Shown piece by piece: positions 1 through 8,984 of a stretch of DNA of 64,000 nt; positions within the stretch are counted from its first letter, which is position 1, and each line of letters starts with the position of its first letter. This stretch comes from Alloyangia pacifica. GTDB taxonomy: Bacteria > Pseudomonadota > Alphaproteobacteria > Rhodobacterales > Rhodobacteraceae. The stretch covers positions 124,001-188,000 of the forward strand of contig NZ_FOZW01000012.1 in NCBI RefSeq assembly GCF_900116195.1. The letters are read 5' to 3'. The notes under the pieces are model-generated. The model searched no databases. It was not told the origin of the DNA and saw only the letters and a program-made list of their open reading frames with translations. The position numbers and the translations under genes were made by a program.

Positions 1-206
1 AGCTGCGCGAAAGCCGCCGGTTCGCCCATTCCCGTGACTACGTGACGGGGCTGCTGGCGGAGGCGGGCTTCACCGGGGTCGCGCTGACCGATTGCGTGCT
101 GCGCCAGGACCGCGGCCAGGACGTTGCGGCGCTGCTGGTTGCCGCGCGCGCTCCCGCGCGCGTCTTTGACCGCGAGGGGGATGGCGAGGCGGAGGCGCTG
201 GTCTAG
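1..206 (+). CDS. C-terminal fragment of a probable SAM-dependent methyltransferase
   Basis: The window opens inside this gene. The frame enters at base 3 and stops at TAG 204-206, so only the last 67 residues are visible. They contain the stretch RFAHSRDYVTGLLAEAGF followed by a hydrophobic LLVAAR strand, which resembles the C-terminal end of class I methyltransferase domains, often the TPR-linked type, where a helix precedes the last two strands. No SAM-binding motif is in view, so the family call is inference. The neighbour at 231-1175 is convergent and nothing terminator-like lies in the 24-bp gap. Confidence 0.45.
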   Translation, partial: LRESRRFAHSRDYVTGLLAEAGFTGVALTDCVLRQDRGQDVAALLVAARAPARVFDREGDGEAEALV

Positions 207-230
207 GCCGGCGCCCCTGCGTCGCGGCGA

Positions 231-1175
231 TCAGAAGTTGAAGCTGAGGTTGAGGCGCAGGGCGCTGTCGCCGTCGAAGTTCGACGCCGCTTCGAGCCGG
301 CCGCCCAGCCCGTGCCCACCTTCTGCGCCGTAATCGAGGCCCAGAGACAGCTGGTCCTGGCTCAGCAACTCGCTGGCCTCGAAGCTGCGGCTGCCGGCCT
401 CGGTGACATAGGTCAGATCGTCCTGATCGCCGCCGAAGACCGTGTAGGCCGCATAGGGCCGCAGCGTGCCGCCGACGGCGCGCATCGGCGCGCCGAGCTC
501 GGCGCGGAAGGCCGAGGCAAAACTCACACGGCTCTCGACCTCGCCGCCCTTGCGCACCAGATCGTAATCGCCAGTGGCGTGGCGCAGCAGGTCGCCGGTG
601 ACCACGAGGTCGAACCCGGTGCCCGGGGTTGCGCCCTCGCGCAGCATGGTCTCGCCGCGCAGGCTGAGGCCGAGGATGCGGCCGTCGTGATCGCTGCTGC
701 CGCTGGCCGAGGCGGGGCTGGAGAGCTTGTTGTGGGTACGGCCCATGTAGAGCGCGCCGCCGTAGCTGACGCCATTCGACTCGCCCGCGTAGCCGGTGCC
801 GAGGAAATACGAGCGGATGCGCGCCTCATGGGTGTCGTCGTCGAGGTAGGACACGCCCTGACCGTAGCCGGCGAAGGCCGAGAGCCCGTTGCCGAAGCCC
901 CAGCCCAGCACCAGCCCGCGGCTGTTGTAGCCGGCGTCCTGCGCGTGATCCGGTGCGCTGGTGCCGCCTGCCGCGTAGCCGCCGAGGAAGAAGCCGTCTT
1001 GCCGGCTGGTCACGGCGGTGCGGCCGATGCCGAATCCGATCTCCCGCGAAAGCAGGTCGGTCTGCGTCAGCGGCGCCGGGTCGAGCGTGGGCACCGAGGC
1101 CGCCTGCGCCTGAGCGGCGAAAGGCGCGAGCGTGGCAAGAAGGGCGAGGCGGAGGAGAGCGGATGCGCGGGTCAT
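231..1175 (-). CDS. Secreted outer-membrane beta-barrel protein (autotransporter-barrel-like)
   Basis: A 314-residue protein from the ATG at 1175. I prefer this start to one 51 bases upstream because it begins directly with a Sec signal peptide (MTRASALLRLALLATLAPFA, cleavage near AQAQA). The mature chain is rich in Gly, Ser and Tyr, with alternating polar/aromatic segments typical of amphipathic strands (GLVLGWGFGNGLSAFAGYG, SYFLGTGYAG). It ends in LRLNLSFNF, the terminal aromatic residue expected of a BAM substrate. There is no passenger domain, so it looks like a free-standing barrel or autotransporter-type C-terminal domain. Function is unknown; a role in outer-membrane transport or adhesion is inference. 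Confidence 0.6.
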   Translation of the reverse strand: MTRASALLRLALLATLAPFAAQAQAASVPTLDPAPLTQTDLLSREIGFGIGRTAVTSRQDGFFLGGYAAGGTSAPDHAQDAGYNSRGLVLGWGFGNGLSAFAGYGQGVSYLDDDTHEARIRSYFLGTGYAGESNGVSYGGALYMGRTHNKLSSPASASGSSDHDGRILGLSLRGETMLREGATPGTGFDLVVTGDLLRHATGDYDLVRKGGEVESRVSFASAFRAELGAPMRAVGGTLRPYAAYTVFGGDQDDLTYVTEAGSRSFEASELLSQDQLSLGLDYGAEGGHGLGGRLEAASNFDGDSALRLNLSFNF

Positions 1176-1247
1176 ATTTCCGGCTTTAGCCCCAAGGCAT
1201 GGCGCTGCCCAGAGACGAAGGGTCACAGCCGCGTGACCCCCGGGGCA

Positions 1248-1841
1248 CTACAGTTTGCGCCGAGCGTTGAGCGCCGCGGTGATCGTGCCGTCGTCGAGGT
1301 AGTCGAGCTCGCCGCCGATGGGCACGCCCTGCGCCAGCGAGCTCATCGCCACGCGGGTCTCGAGCTGGTCGGCGATGTAATGCGCGGTGGTCTGACCGTC
1401 GACCGTGGCGTTGAGCGCGAGGATCACCTCGGTGATCCCCTCGCTCTCGACCCGCGCCACGAGCTGCGGGATGCGCAGTTCTTCGGGGCCGATGCGGTCG
1501 AGCGCCGAGAGCGTGCCGCCGAGCACGTGGTAGCGGCCCTTGAAGCTGCCGCCGCGCTCCATCGCCCAGAGATCGCCCACGTCCTCGACTACGCAGATCT
1601 GCCCGTTGCCGCGCCGTTCGTCGGCGCAGATCGGGCAGATCTCGGAGGTTCCCACATTGCCGCAGTTCAGGCATTCGCGCGCCGTGGCGGCGACCCGCGT
1701 CATCAGATCGGCCAGCGGCGTGAGCTGCAACTCACGCTTACGGATGAGATGCAGCACGGTGCGCCGCGCCGAGCGCGGGCCGAGGCCCGGCAGGCGGGCC
1801 ATCATCTCGATCAGCGCGTCGATGTCGCTGCGGTCGGGCAT
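1248..1841 (-). CDS. recR: Recombination mediator protein RecR
   Basis: A 197-residue protein of standard RecR length. RecR works with RecO (and RecF) to load RecA at gaps and collapsed forks. The N-terminal helix-hairpin-helix reads [11 protein letters not shown] (residues 17-27). The zinc finger is complete with Cys57, Cys60, Cys69 and Cys72. A TOPRIM domain follows ([15 protein letters not shown], then the [20 protein letters not shown] segment). It sits immediately downstream of ybaB in the usual bacterial order dnaX-ybaB-recR, although here a small gene separates dnaX from ybaB. The AAGG motif about 10 bases upstream of the ATG is weak. Confidence 0.95.
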   Translation of the reverse strand: MPDRSDIDALIEMMARLPGLGPRSARRTVLHLIRKRELQLTPLADLMTRVAATARECLNCGNVGTSEICPICADERRGNGQICVVEDVGDLWAMERGGSFKGRYHVLGGTLSALDRIGPEELRIPQLVARVESEGITEVILALNATVDGQTTAHYIADQLETRVAMSSLAQGVPIGGELDYLDDGTITAALNARRKL

Positions 1842-1944
1842 TCGGGGATGACCTTCTGGGGCGCAGGCCCGGGCTGCCGGTGGCCGCAGAGCGCCTGCGG
1901 CGCTCCGCTCCGTTCGGCCAGATGCCGTGCCTGCGGCGGGCGTC

Positions 1945-2289
1945 TTAGAACGGCATCTTCATGTCGGCGGGCAGGCCAAGCTCTTCGGTGAGCTTGCGCA
2001 TCTCCTGCTCGGCGCGGTCCTGCGCCTTGGTCTGCGCGTCCTTGATCGCCGCAAGGATTAGGTCCTCGACCACTTCCTTGTCATCGCTGTTGAAGATCGA
2101 CGGGTCGATGTCGAGGCCTTTCAGCTCGCCCTTGGCGGTGGCCGTCGCCTTGACCAGACCCGCGCCGGACTCGCCGGTCACCAGCGTGCTGTGCAGGTCT
2201 TCCTGCAGCGCGGCCATCTTGCCCTGCATCTCCTGCGCGGCTTTCATCATCTTGGTCATGTCGCCAAGACCGCCCAATCCTTTGAACAT
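1945..2289 (-). CDS. ybaB: YbaB/EbfC-family nucleoid-associated protein
   Basis: A 114-residue protein matching the YbaB/EbfC family in length and pattern: an N-terminal helix rich in Met, Lys and Gln ([20 protein letters not shown]), then the strand segment [20 protein letters not shown]. It carries the family's C-terminal basic/acidic helix and a Met/Pro-rich tail. These dimeric proteins bind DNA and compact the nucleoid. The start at 2289 has a good AGGAG Shine-Dalgarno 7 bases upstream. It is placed directly before recR, 103 bp away, and is probably co-transcribed with it. Confidence 0.93.
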   Translation of the reverse strand: MFKGLGGLGDMTKMMKAAQEMQGKMAALQEDLHSTLVTGESGAGLVKATATAKGELKGLDIDPSIFNSDDKEVVEDLILAAIKDAQTKAQDRAEQEMRKLTEELGLPADMKMPF

Positions 2290-2356
2290 CTGATCTCTCC
2301 TGTGTGAGCTTGCACCCTAGATACGGATCACGCCGCCGGGCGACAAGGGAGGCGCC

Positions 2357-2432
2357 GGCGTATTTGGAGAACAATGAAACGGACGGCGCGGGCGGGTGGC
2401 GGCGCGCCGCGCGTATTTTCGGAAAGATGAAA
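2357..2432 (+). repeat. Two copies of a dispersed intergenic repeat
   Basis: In the gap upstream of ybaB, two related segments lie 30 bp apart: GGCGTATTTGGAGAACAATG (from 2357, followed by AAA) and GCGTATTTTCGGAAAGATGA (from 2411, followed by AA). The second matches, on the opposite strand, a 20-bp stretch at about 27081-27100 (GTATTTTCGGAAAGATGAAA). Neither lies in a gene. The copies look like degenerate members of a family of short interspersed elements in this genome. Copy number outside the window is unknown. Confidence 0.55.
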
Positions 2433-2480
2433 GGGGCCTTATGTGCCCGGCGGGGCAGGTGGCCCGATCACCTTTCCGTC

Positions 2481-2852
2481 TCACTTTCCGTCGCGGCCGG
2501 CAGCCTCGTCGAGCAGGCGCGTCAGGAGCAGCGCGGCGCCGCCGATCATCAGCGAACGACCGAGCGAGTCGGTGACATTGGTGGGCGCGAAGGTGGCGAC
2601 CTGATCGCGCGATGCGAGCGCCGCGCGCCGCGCCTTTGAGCGGCGCGGCAGATCTCCGAACTGGCGCGGCTCGGGCACGTGGCCGAAACGCGGCTTGGCC
2701 TTCAGCAGGATGGCACCAATCGCCAGCAGCCCGCCGGCGAAGAGCATCGGCGAGAGGCGCTCGCGGCGGCTGGCGGGAAGCGCGTCGCCAATGCGGTCGC
2801 GCAGCGCGGGGAGAGTGGCCTTGTGGACGGCTTTTGCGGGATCGAAGCTCAT
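2481..2852 (-). CDS. Small hypothetical membrane protein
   Basis: A 123-residue protein. The ATG at 2852 is preferred because GAGGACCCGCC gives a Shine-Dalgarno, whereas the frame upstream overlaps dnaX and is not protein-like. The sequence is basic at the N terminus (MSFDPAKAVHKATLPALRDR). One clear transmembrane segment lies at about residues 37-52 (MLFAGGLLAIGAILLK), and a second hydrophobic stretch near the C terminus (LMIGGAALLLTRLLDEA). No catalytic motif is visible. It is tucked between dnaX and ybaB on the same strand, so probably part of that operon. Function unknown. Confidence 0.6.
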   Translation of the reverse strand: MSFDPAKAVHKATLPALRDRIGDALPASRRERLSPMLFAGGLLAIGAILLKAKPRFGHVPEPRQFGDLPRRSKARRAALASRDQVATFAPTNVTDSLGRSLMIGGAALLLTRLLDEAAGRDGK

Positions 2853-2923
2853 GGCGGGTCCTCCGGGATATGACCAGAGCCAAACCCCGAAGGTCCGCCA
2901 GATGTTCCCCCGTCGGGTGCGGG

Positions 2924-4711
2924 TTACTCTTCCTCGAAGGGATCCCACTCGTCCTCGACCTCGGGAAGCGCCTCGACCGCGGCCTGCTGCTGCTCGGCTT
3001 CGGGGGTGCGGATCGCGACGATCTTCGCCTTGGGGAAGGCGGCGAGCGTGGCCTGCACCAGCGGGTGCTGCTCGGCCTCGGCGCGCAGCTCCAGCTCGGC
3101 GGCGTCACGCTTTTCGACGATGGTCGGTGTCTCGCAGCCGTTGACCAGCGACACGCCCCAGCGCGCGCCGGTGAACCGCTGCAGGGCGGTGCCGAGCCGC
3201 TGCGCCAGATCGCCCGCGGCATTGCGCGCCGGGGTGAACTCGATGCGGCCGGGCTGATAGGCGGCAAGACGCACGCCGCTTTCCACCTCGACCAGAAGCT
3301 TCACGTCGCGGTTGGCGCGGATCAGCTCGAGCACATGCTCGAAAGTCGGGTAGCGGGCAAGCGCGTTGTTCTGCGCCACCGCGGGCACAGCATTGCCGTA
3401 GATCGCGCTGGGGCCCGAGGGGCCGGGGTGGGTGGGCTGTACTTGGGAGCCGTAGGCCTGCGTGCTGCCTGCCTGCGCCGGGGCGCCTGCGGGCGCGTGG
3501 GCATAGCCTCCACCGCCGGGGCCATTGGGGCCGGGAGCGGGCGGGGGCGGCGTGTCCTGCAGTTTGCGCAGCAGCTCCTCGGGCGAGGGCAGCTCGGCCA
3601 CATGGGTCAGCCGGATCACCGCCATCTCGGCGGCCATCATCGCGTTGGGCGCCTGCGCCACCTCGTCCAGCGCCTTGAGCAGCATCTGCCACATGCGGGT
3701 CAGCGCCCGCATGCCGAGATTGGCCGCCAGCGCCGAACCGCGGGCGCGCTCGTCGGGGCCGACGGTGGGATCCTCGGCCGCCTCGGGGGTGATCTTCACC
3801 ACCGAGATCCAATGGGTCAGCTCCGCCAGATCGCGCAGCACCGCCAGCGGGTCGGCGCCCTCGGCGTATTGCTCGGAAAGTTCGGTCAGCGCGCCCGGGG
3901 CATCGCCGTGCATGATCTTCTCGAAGAGGTCCATGACCCGGCCGCGGTCGGCGAGGCCGAGCATGGCGCGGACCTGGTCGGCGGTTGTTTCCCCGGCGCC
4001 ATGCGAGATCGCCTGGTCGAGCAGCGAGGTGGCGTCGCGGGCCGAGCCCTCGGCGGCGCGGGTGATCAGCGCCAGCGCGTCATCGGTGATCTCGGCGCTT
4101 TCCTTGCCGGCGATCTTGCGCAGCAGGTCGATCATCACCTCGGGCTCGATGCGGCGCAGGTCGAACCGCTGGCAGCGCGACAGCACCGTCACCGGCACCT
4201 TGCGGATCTCGGTGGTGGCGAAGATGAACTTCACGTGGGCGGGCGGCTCTTCCAGCGTCTTGAGCAGCGCGTTGAAGGCGCTGTTCGAGAGCATGTGCAC
4301 CTCGTCGATGATGTAGATCTTGTAGCGTGCCGAGGCCGCCCGGTAGTGCACGCTGTCGATGATCTCGCGGATGTCGCCGACACCGGTGTTGGAGGCGGCG
4401 TCCATCTCCAGCACGTCGACGTGCCGGCCTTCCATGATCGCCTTGCAATGCTCGCACTGGCCGCAGGGTTCGGTGGTTGGCCCGCCGGTCCCATCGGGGC
4501 CGATGCAGTTCATCCCCTTGGCGATGATCCGGGCGGTGGTGGTCTTCCCGGTGCCGCGGATGCCGGTCATGATGAAGGCCTGCGCGATCCGGTCGGCCTT
4601 GAAGGCGTTCTTCAGGGTGCGCACCATGGCATCCTGCCCGACGAGATCGGCAAAGGTCTCGGGGCGGTACTTGCGCGCGAGTACCTGGTACTTGGGGCTG
4701 TCGTCAGTCAT
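2924..4711 (-). CDS. dnaX: DNA polymerase III subunit gamma/tau
   Basis: A 595-residue clamp-loader ATPase. The ATG at 4711 gives the family start MTDDSPKYQVLARKYRPETF; the longer upstream frame has unrelated low-complexity sequence. Visible elements are Walker A GIRGTGKTT, a Cys-rich zinc module (CNCIG to CEHCKA), the DEVHMLS Walker B/sensor region and ATTEIRKVPVTVLSRCQRF. An alanine/proline/glycine linker at about residues 385-435 is followed by a tau-type C-terminal domain ending in the acidic EWDPFEEE. I saw no A-rich slippery heptamer in the linker, so there is no sequence support for a programmed frameshift gamma form. It is divergent from the ankyrin gene across 273 bp in which I see no clear regulatory motif. 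Confidence 0.96.
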   Translation of the reverse strand: MTDDSPKYQVLARKYRPETFADLVGQDAMVRTLKNAFKADRIAQAFIMTGIRGTGKTTTARIIAKGMNCIGPDGTGGPTTEPCGQCEHCKAIMEGRHVDVLEMDAASNTGVGDIREIIDSVHYRAASARYKIYIIDEVHMLSNSAFNALLKTLEEPPAHVKFIFATTEIRKVPVTVLSRCQRFDLRRIEPEVMIDLLRKIAGKESAEITDDALALITRAAEGSARDATSLLDQAISHGAGETTADQVRAMLGLADRGRVMDLFEKIMHGDAPGALTELSEQYAEGADPLAVLRDLAELTHWISVVKITPEAAEDPTVGPDERARGSALAANLGMRALTRMWQMLLKALDEVAQAPNAMMAAEMAVIRLTHVAELPSPEELLRKLQDTPPPPAPGPNGPGGGGYAHAPAGAPAQAGSTQAYGSQVQPTHPGPSGPSAIYGNAVPAVAQNNALARYPTFEHVLELIRANRDVKLLVEVESGVRLAAYQPGRIEFTPARNAAGDLAQRLGTALQRFTGARWGVSLVNGCETPTIVEKRDAAELELRAEAEQHPLVQATLAAFPKAKIVAIRTPEAEQQQAAVEALPEVEDEWDPFEEE

Positions 4712-4984
4712 GGAATCCGTGGCGCTCCTTCGGTTGCGGCCAAGGTAAGGTGGGGGAGGGGCGAGGTAAAGCCGGGCGTCGGGGCGGCGGCGATCCCTCC
4801 GCATGTGTTGCGCGGGGACTTCCCCATGCGCCGCCGCTCTGGTATTACGCCTTCAGGCCCGATCGCAGGGGGCCGCCCCGTCCGCGGAAAGCGCGCGCAC
4901 CTGCCTTTGAGAGCCGATCCCATATCTTCGGTTTCACTCCTGCCCAGACCAGCGGACACTCGGGCAATGACGGAGGATACCGGC

Positions 4985-6508
4985 ATGCTCTTTGCTGAGC
5001 CCTTATCGGGGGCGACCCCATCCATCGAGGACTTGCGCCGCGAGGCGCGCCGACTTCACAAATCCTACGAGGCCGGCGAGCGCACCGCGCGCGAGCGCCT
5101 GCGCGAGTTGCCGCCGCGCGGTGACGGACGTGAGCTCAAGCGTGCCGACTTCCTGCAGGTCGTGGCGCGCGAGCGCGGTTTCGAGAGCTGGCCCAAGCTC
5201 AAGCTTGCTGCCGAGACGCAGGGCCTTGACCGGGCGGCGAAAATCCAGCGGCTGAAGATCGCGCTGTTCCGCGGGCAGATGCCGGTGGTGCAGGCGCTGC
5301 TGACCGAGACGCCCGACCTCGCCGAGGGGCTCTTTGGCCTGCAATGCGCGCTGGCGGATTTGCCGGGCGTGCGCGCGGCGCTGGCGAAGACGCCGCAGCT
5401 CGCCAGCGAGCGGCTGGGGCCACGCAGTCCGATCCTGCACCTCGCCTTTTCGCGCTGGCATCAGGTCCATCCCGAGCTGCGCCCGGTGACGCTGGAGATC
5501 GCCGAGCTGCTGGTCGCGCAGGGGGCGGATGTGAACGACGCGCAGGACGGGGCAGGGGGAGAGAAGCTCTCGGCGCTCTATGGTGCGCTCTGCGTCTCCC
5601 GCAACCTCGATCTGGCGCGTTGGCTGCTGGAGCACGGGGCCTCTCCCGACGACGGCGAGTCGCTCTACCATGCGGTGGAGATGGGCACGCAGGACGGTCT
5701 GAAGCTGCTGCTCGAACATGGCGCAAAGCCGCAGGGCACAAATGCGCTGCTGCGGGCGCTGGATTTCAACGACCACGGCGCGGTGGAGCTTCTGCTCGCC
5801 CATGGCGCGACATTGGACGAAGACGCGCAGACCATACCCGCGCTACACCAGGCTGTGCGGCGCGGCTGCGACCGGCGGATGGTGGAGCTGCTGCTCGAGG
5901 CCGGGGCCGATCCGGTGCGCGAGTGGCGCTGGGTCTCGCCCTACGCCTACGCCAAGGCGCTTGGCAGCCGTCCGCTGGTCGAGGTGCTCGAGGCCCGGGG
6001 CATCACCGCCACGCTGTCGCGGGAGGAAGCGCTCATGGCCGAGGCCGCAGAGGGGCGCATCACCAAGGACGCCTACATCGACCCGGAGGCGCTGCCGCCT
6101 GCCTACGATGGGCTGCTGCGCGGCCTCGCAGGGCGTCCGGACCGGCTGGAACAGATCGCGGCGCTGGTTGCGCTGGGGATGCCCTATGACGCACCGGATG
6201 CGTCCGATGGCGTGACCCCGGTGCAGGCCGCTGCCTGGGAAGGCTATCCAGAGGTGATGGGGTATTTCCTCAAGCTGCGCCCCGACATGAGCCACGTGAA
6301 CGCCCATGGCGGTACATTGCTCGGCACGCTGCTCCACGGGGCCGAGAATGCGCCCGAGACCGGGGAGCGTGATCATCTCGCTTGCCTGTCGCTGCTGCTC
6401 GCGCATGGGGTTGCACTGCCGCGCAAGGCCATGGCGATGGTCGGGAGGCCGGACATCGCAAGCGTCCTGCGGGACTGGGCAGAGGCGCACCCGGGGCAGG
6501 TCGTCTGA
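4985..6508 (+). CDS. Ankyrin-repeat protein
   Basis: A 507-residue cytoplasmic-looking protein. An in-frame ATG exists at 4967, but the ATG at 4985 has the better GGAGG Shine-Dalgarno, 8 bases upstream, so that start is used. The first about 80 residues are charged and helical (LRREARRLHKSYEAGERTA). From residue 90 on, ankyrin-type helix pairs recur: LEIAELLVAQGADVND, DLARWLLEHGASPDD, GLKLLLEHGAKP, AVELLLAHGATLDE, RMVELLLEAGADP and, near the end, LSLLLAHGVALP. Such repeats mediate protein binding; the partner is unknown. No signal peptide or transmembrane segment is seen. Confidence 0.85.
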   Translation: MLFAEPLSGATPSIEDLRREARRLHKSYEAGERTARERLRELPPRGDGRELKRADFLQVVARERGFESWPKLKLAAETQGLDRAAKIQRLKIALFRGQMPVVQALLTETPDLAEGLFGLQCALADLPGVRAALAKTPQLASERLGPRSPILHLAFSRWHQVHPELRPVTLEIAELLVAQGADVNDAQDGAGGEKLSALYGALCVSRNLDLARWLLEHGASPDDGESLYHAVEMGTQDGLKLLLEHGAKPQGTNALLRALDFNDHGAVELLLAHGATLDEDAQTIPALHQAVRRGCDRRMVELLLEAGADPVREWRWVSPYAYAKALGSRPLVEVLEARGITATLSREEALMAEAAEGRITKDAYIDPEALPPAYDGLLRGLAGRPDRLEQIAALVALGMPYDAPDASDGVTPVQAAAWEGYPEVMGYFLKLRPDMSHVNAHGGTLLGTLLHGAENAPETGERDHLACLSLLLAHGVALPRKAMAMVGRPDIASVLRDWAEAHPGQVV

Positions 6509-6565
6509 TCCGGGCCCGGGCTTTGGGTGGTTCGCCCTAACCGGGAAATTCTGTTTCACAAAATC

Positions 6566-6594
6566 GCGGCAGCCCCTACAATCAGGGCTGCCGC
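6566..6594. terminator. Perfect 10-bp stem-loop downstream of the ankyrin gene
   Basis: GCGGCAGCCC (6566-6575) pairs perfectly with GGGCTGCCGC (6585-6594) across a 9-nt loop, 58 bases after the ankyrin stop codon and 28 before the peptidase start. Only ACGGATTTTC follows, without a proper T run, so it is a possible terminator or 5'-leader structure rather than a canonical intrinsic terminator. Confidence 0.5.
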
Positions 6595-6621
6595 ACGGAT
6601 TTTCAAAAAAGGAATTTTATC

Positions 6622-7461
6622 ATGCGTCTCAGAGGAGTGCGCCGAAGCAGCAATGTCGAGGACCGCCGCCGCTCCGGCGGGCGTGTCGCCATGGGGGGCG
6701 GGCTTGGCGGCATCGCGCTGCTGATCGTTCTGGCCATCGGCTATTTCGCCGGCGTCGACGTCACGCCGCTGCTGAACGACAGCACCATGCAGACCTCGAG
6801 CGAGCCGCGCGAACTGACGCCGCAGGAAAAGCTCGCCGGTGAGTTCGCCTCGCAGGTGCTGGCCACCACCGAGGAGGTCTGGAGCCAGCTGCTGCCCGAA
6901 CAGGCGGGCCGTGACTACGTGCCGCCGGTACTGGTGCTGTTCTCCGGTCAGACCGCTTCGCCCTGCGGCGGTGCCAGCGGCGCAACGGGGCCGTTCTACT
7001 GCCCGCTCGACCAGCAGGCTTATCTCGACACCGAGTTCTTCGCGACGCTCGAGCAGCAGCTCGGCGCCGAGGGCGATTTCGCCGCCGCCTACGTGATCGC
7101 CCATGAGGTCGCTCACCACGTTCAGAACTTGCTCGGCATCCTTCCGCAGGTCGAGGAAATCCGCCAGCAAGCTAACGAGACGCAGGCCAATGCGCTGACC
7201 GTGCGGCTGGAGCTGCAGGCCGACTGCCTGTCGGGCGTATGGGCGACCCACGTCGACGGAATCCTCGAACCCGGTGACGTCGAGGAGGCGCTGAACGCGG
7301 CCCGGATGATCGGTGACGATCTGCTGCAGAAGCGGGCAGGACGGGTGCCGCAGCCGCACACATTTACCCATGGCACCAGTGCGCAGCGCTCGGGATGGTT
7401 TGCGCGCGGCTACGAGGCGGGCAATATCGCCGCATGTGACACCTTCTCGGGGGACATCTGA
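6622..7461 (+). CDS. Putative neutral zinc metallopeptidase (YpfJ/KPN_02809 family)
   Basis: A 279-residue protein anchored by one N-terminal transmembrane helix (residues 24-44, MGGGLGGIALLIVLAIGYFAG) after a basic cytoplasmic stretch. The zinc-binding motif HEVAHH is at 161-166, with the third ligand expected in the LELQADCLSGVWA segment. The conserved CGGASG...GPFYCPLD region of the family is present at about 115-130. This is the full family length. AAAGGAATTTTATC precedes the ATG and gives an acceptable ribosome site. Substrates of this family are unknown. The phosphatase gene begins 4 bases after its stop, implying co-transcription. Confidence 0.85.
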   Translation: MRLRGVRRSSNVEDRRRSGGRVAMGGGLGGIALLIVLAIGYFAGVDVTPLLNDSTMQTSSEPRELTPQEKLAGEFASQVLATTEEVWSQLLPEQAGRDYVPPVLVLFSGQTASPCGGASGATGPFYCPLDQQAYLDTEFFATLEQQLGAEGDFAAAYVIAHEVAHHVQNLLGILPQVEEIRQQANETQANALTVRLELQADCLSGVWATHVDGILEPGDVEEALNAARMIGDDLLQKRAGRVPQPHTFTHGTSAQRSGWFARGYEAGNIAACDTFSGDI

Positions 7462-7465
7462 TCCG

Positions 7466-7975
7466 ATGATGATCTACGCGCTCTCGGTGCTCGACGGCAT
7501 CCTCGCGATCTCGCCCCTGCCGGGGGCGGGCGGGGATTTCGCCGGTGACATGGCGCATGTGACCGAGTGGCGCCCGGCGCTGGTGATCACCCTCGTCACC
7601 CGCTCTGAGATGGAGGCGGCCGGCGCGGCGCTGCTCGGGGCGCAGGCGCAGGATCACGGCTCGCGCTGGGTGCACTTGCCGATCCCGGATTTCGGCACCC
7701 CGCCGGAGGAGGTGCTGCGCCTCTGGCCCGAGGTGAGCCGTCACGCGCAGCAGGCGCTTGCCGGCGGCGGTCGGGTGCTTGTGCATTGCCGGGGCGGCTG
7801 CGGGCGCTCGGGAATGGTGGCGCTGCGGCTGATGATCGAGGCTGGCGAAGCCCCCGACGATGCGTTGGCCCGGTTGCGGCATGTCCGCCCCTGCGCCATC
7901 GAGACCGGGCCGCAGATGCGCTGGGCCCTGCAGGCGCAGCGCGGCGCGGCGCAGTTCCTGCGCCACGCGGACTGA
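7466..7975 (+). CDS. Protein-tyrosine/dual-specificity phosphatase family protein
   Basis: A 169-residue protein beginning with two consecutive ATGs (7466 and 7469); either may be used. It carries the Cys-X5-Arg P-loop VHCRGGCGRSG, with nucleophile Cys108 and Arg114. A candidate general acid, Asp75, lies in the PIPDFGTPP loop. The pattern resembles small bacterial dual-specificity or cyclin-dependent-kinase-inhibitor-3-like phosphatases. No signal peptide. It follows the zinc peptidase by 4 bp. Whether the substrate is phosphoprotein or a small phosphorylated molecule cannot be read from sequence. Confidence 0.8.
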   Translation: MMIYALSVLDGILAISPLPGAGGDFAGDMAHVTEWRPALVITLVTRSEMEAAGAALLGAQAQDHGSRWVHLPIPDFGTPPEEVLRLWPEVSRHAQQALAGGGRVLVHCRGGCGRSGMVALRLMIEAGEAPDDALARLRHVRPCAIETGPQMRWALQAQRGAAQFLRHAD

Positions 7976-8092
7976 GCGCGCCGACCGTCACGAGCGCCGC
8001 CGCAGCCGATTGCCACGCCCGCGCCGCTCGGCTAGACCCTGCCTTGCAGAGCCAGCCTTTCGCCAGCCCCTGATTTTTCAAGGAGATGGTGA

Positions 8093-8974
8093 ATGATCCT
8101 CCCCCGCAGACGCTTCCTGACCATGTTTGCCGCCGTCGCATCCTGCGCCGCCGTCCCGGCGCTGGCGCAGAGGCGGCAGCTCCCTGCGACCTTCCCGCTG
8201 TTCGACGCGCCGCCTGCCAGTCACAGGCTGACGCATTTCGACGTGACGGCGGAGGGTCTGACCTATCGGCTCTTCCTCGCTCGCCCGCGCGCAGAAGCCC
8301 CGGCGGCGGGCTGGCCCTCGCTCTGGATGCTCGACGGCAACGCCGCCTTCAGCCGCCTCGACGCCGCGCGGCTCGAGGCGCATCCCGGCCTTGCGGTGAT
8401 CGGCATCGGCTACCCCATCGAGGAAGCCTTCGACGGCGCCTCCCGCGCCCGCGACTATACGCCCGTGCCGCTGGAGACTCCGACGCACGGGCGCGGGCGT
8501 GACTGGCAGTTCGGCGGGCAGGAGGCGTTCCGCGCAAGGCTGCTCGGACCGCTGTCGGCAGCACTTGCGGAGCGGGTGCCGCTCGACCCGGCGCGCCGCA
8601 GCCTCTGGGGGCATTCCTACGGCGGGGTCTTTACGCTGGCCACATTGTTGCAGGATCCGGGGGCATTTCGCGCCTACATGCCGATCAGTCCCACCGCCGG
8701 TTTTGGCGGCGGGGCGCTGCAGGCAATGGCGTCGGAGGCCCCGAGGCTGCAAGACGGCAGCGCCGAGGTGCTGATGATGCTCGGCGACAGCGAACACCGC
8801 TCGGGCACACCCGAACCGGCGGAGCCGCGACCCAGCCCCGACACCATGGAGCTGGGCGCGCGACTGGCGCGGCGCGGCGACCTGAACGTGCAGGTGAAGG
8901 TGCTGGAAGGGCTCGGCCACGGCGCGACCTTCGCCGCCTCCTTCCCGCGCAGCTTCGTGCTGGCGGAGGCGTGA
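8093..8974 (+). CDS. Alpha/beta-hydrolase, IroE-like esterase, Tat-exported
   Basis: A 293-residue secreted hydrolase. The N terminus has a twin-arginine motif (RRRFLTM) and hydrophobic core ending at ALAQ, so export is probably by Tat. The nucleophile elbow GHSYGG puts the catalytic Ser at 175. An oxyanion/strand segment LWMLDGNAAF and a C-terminal GLGHGATF giving the catalytic His complete the fold. The pattern resembles periplasmic siderophore or enterochelin esterases (IroE type) and other acyl-ester hydrolases of the esterase-D superfamily. No siderophore genes are nearby, so the substrate is unassigned. Confidence 0.72.
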   Translation: MILPRRRFLTMFAAVASCAAVPALAQRRQLPATFPLFDAPPASHRLTHFDVTAEGLTYRLFLARPRAEAPAAGWPSLWMLDGNAAFSRLDAARLEAHPGLAVIGIGYPIEEAFDGASRARDYTPVPLETPTHGRGRDWQFGGQEAFRARLLGPLSAALAERVPLDPARRSLWGHSYGGVFTLATLLQDPGAFRAYMPISPTAGFGGGALQAMASEAPRLQDGSAEVLMMLGDSEHRSGTPEPAEPRPSPDTMELGARLARRGDLNVQVKVLEGLGHGATFAASFPRSFVLAEA

Positions 8975-8984
8975 ACGACGCCGC

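Noticed and set aside
2290-2480. Signal-recognition-particle RNA or other small RNA near dnaX/ybaB
   Set aside because: The conserved SRP tetraloop region (GGTCAGG-type and GGAAGC-type blocks) is absent; only dispersed repeats are seen.
3390-3570. Programmed frameshift site for a gamma form of DnaX
   Set aside because: The linker region is G/C-rich and contains no A-rich slippery heptamer; nothing supports frameshifting.
2612-4984. Very long upstream extension of the ankyrin reading frame across dnaX
   Set aside because: It is antisense to dnaX, whose protein is unmistakable, and the extension is low-complexity. The well-spaced GGAGG at 4985 sets the start.
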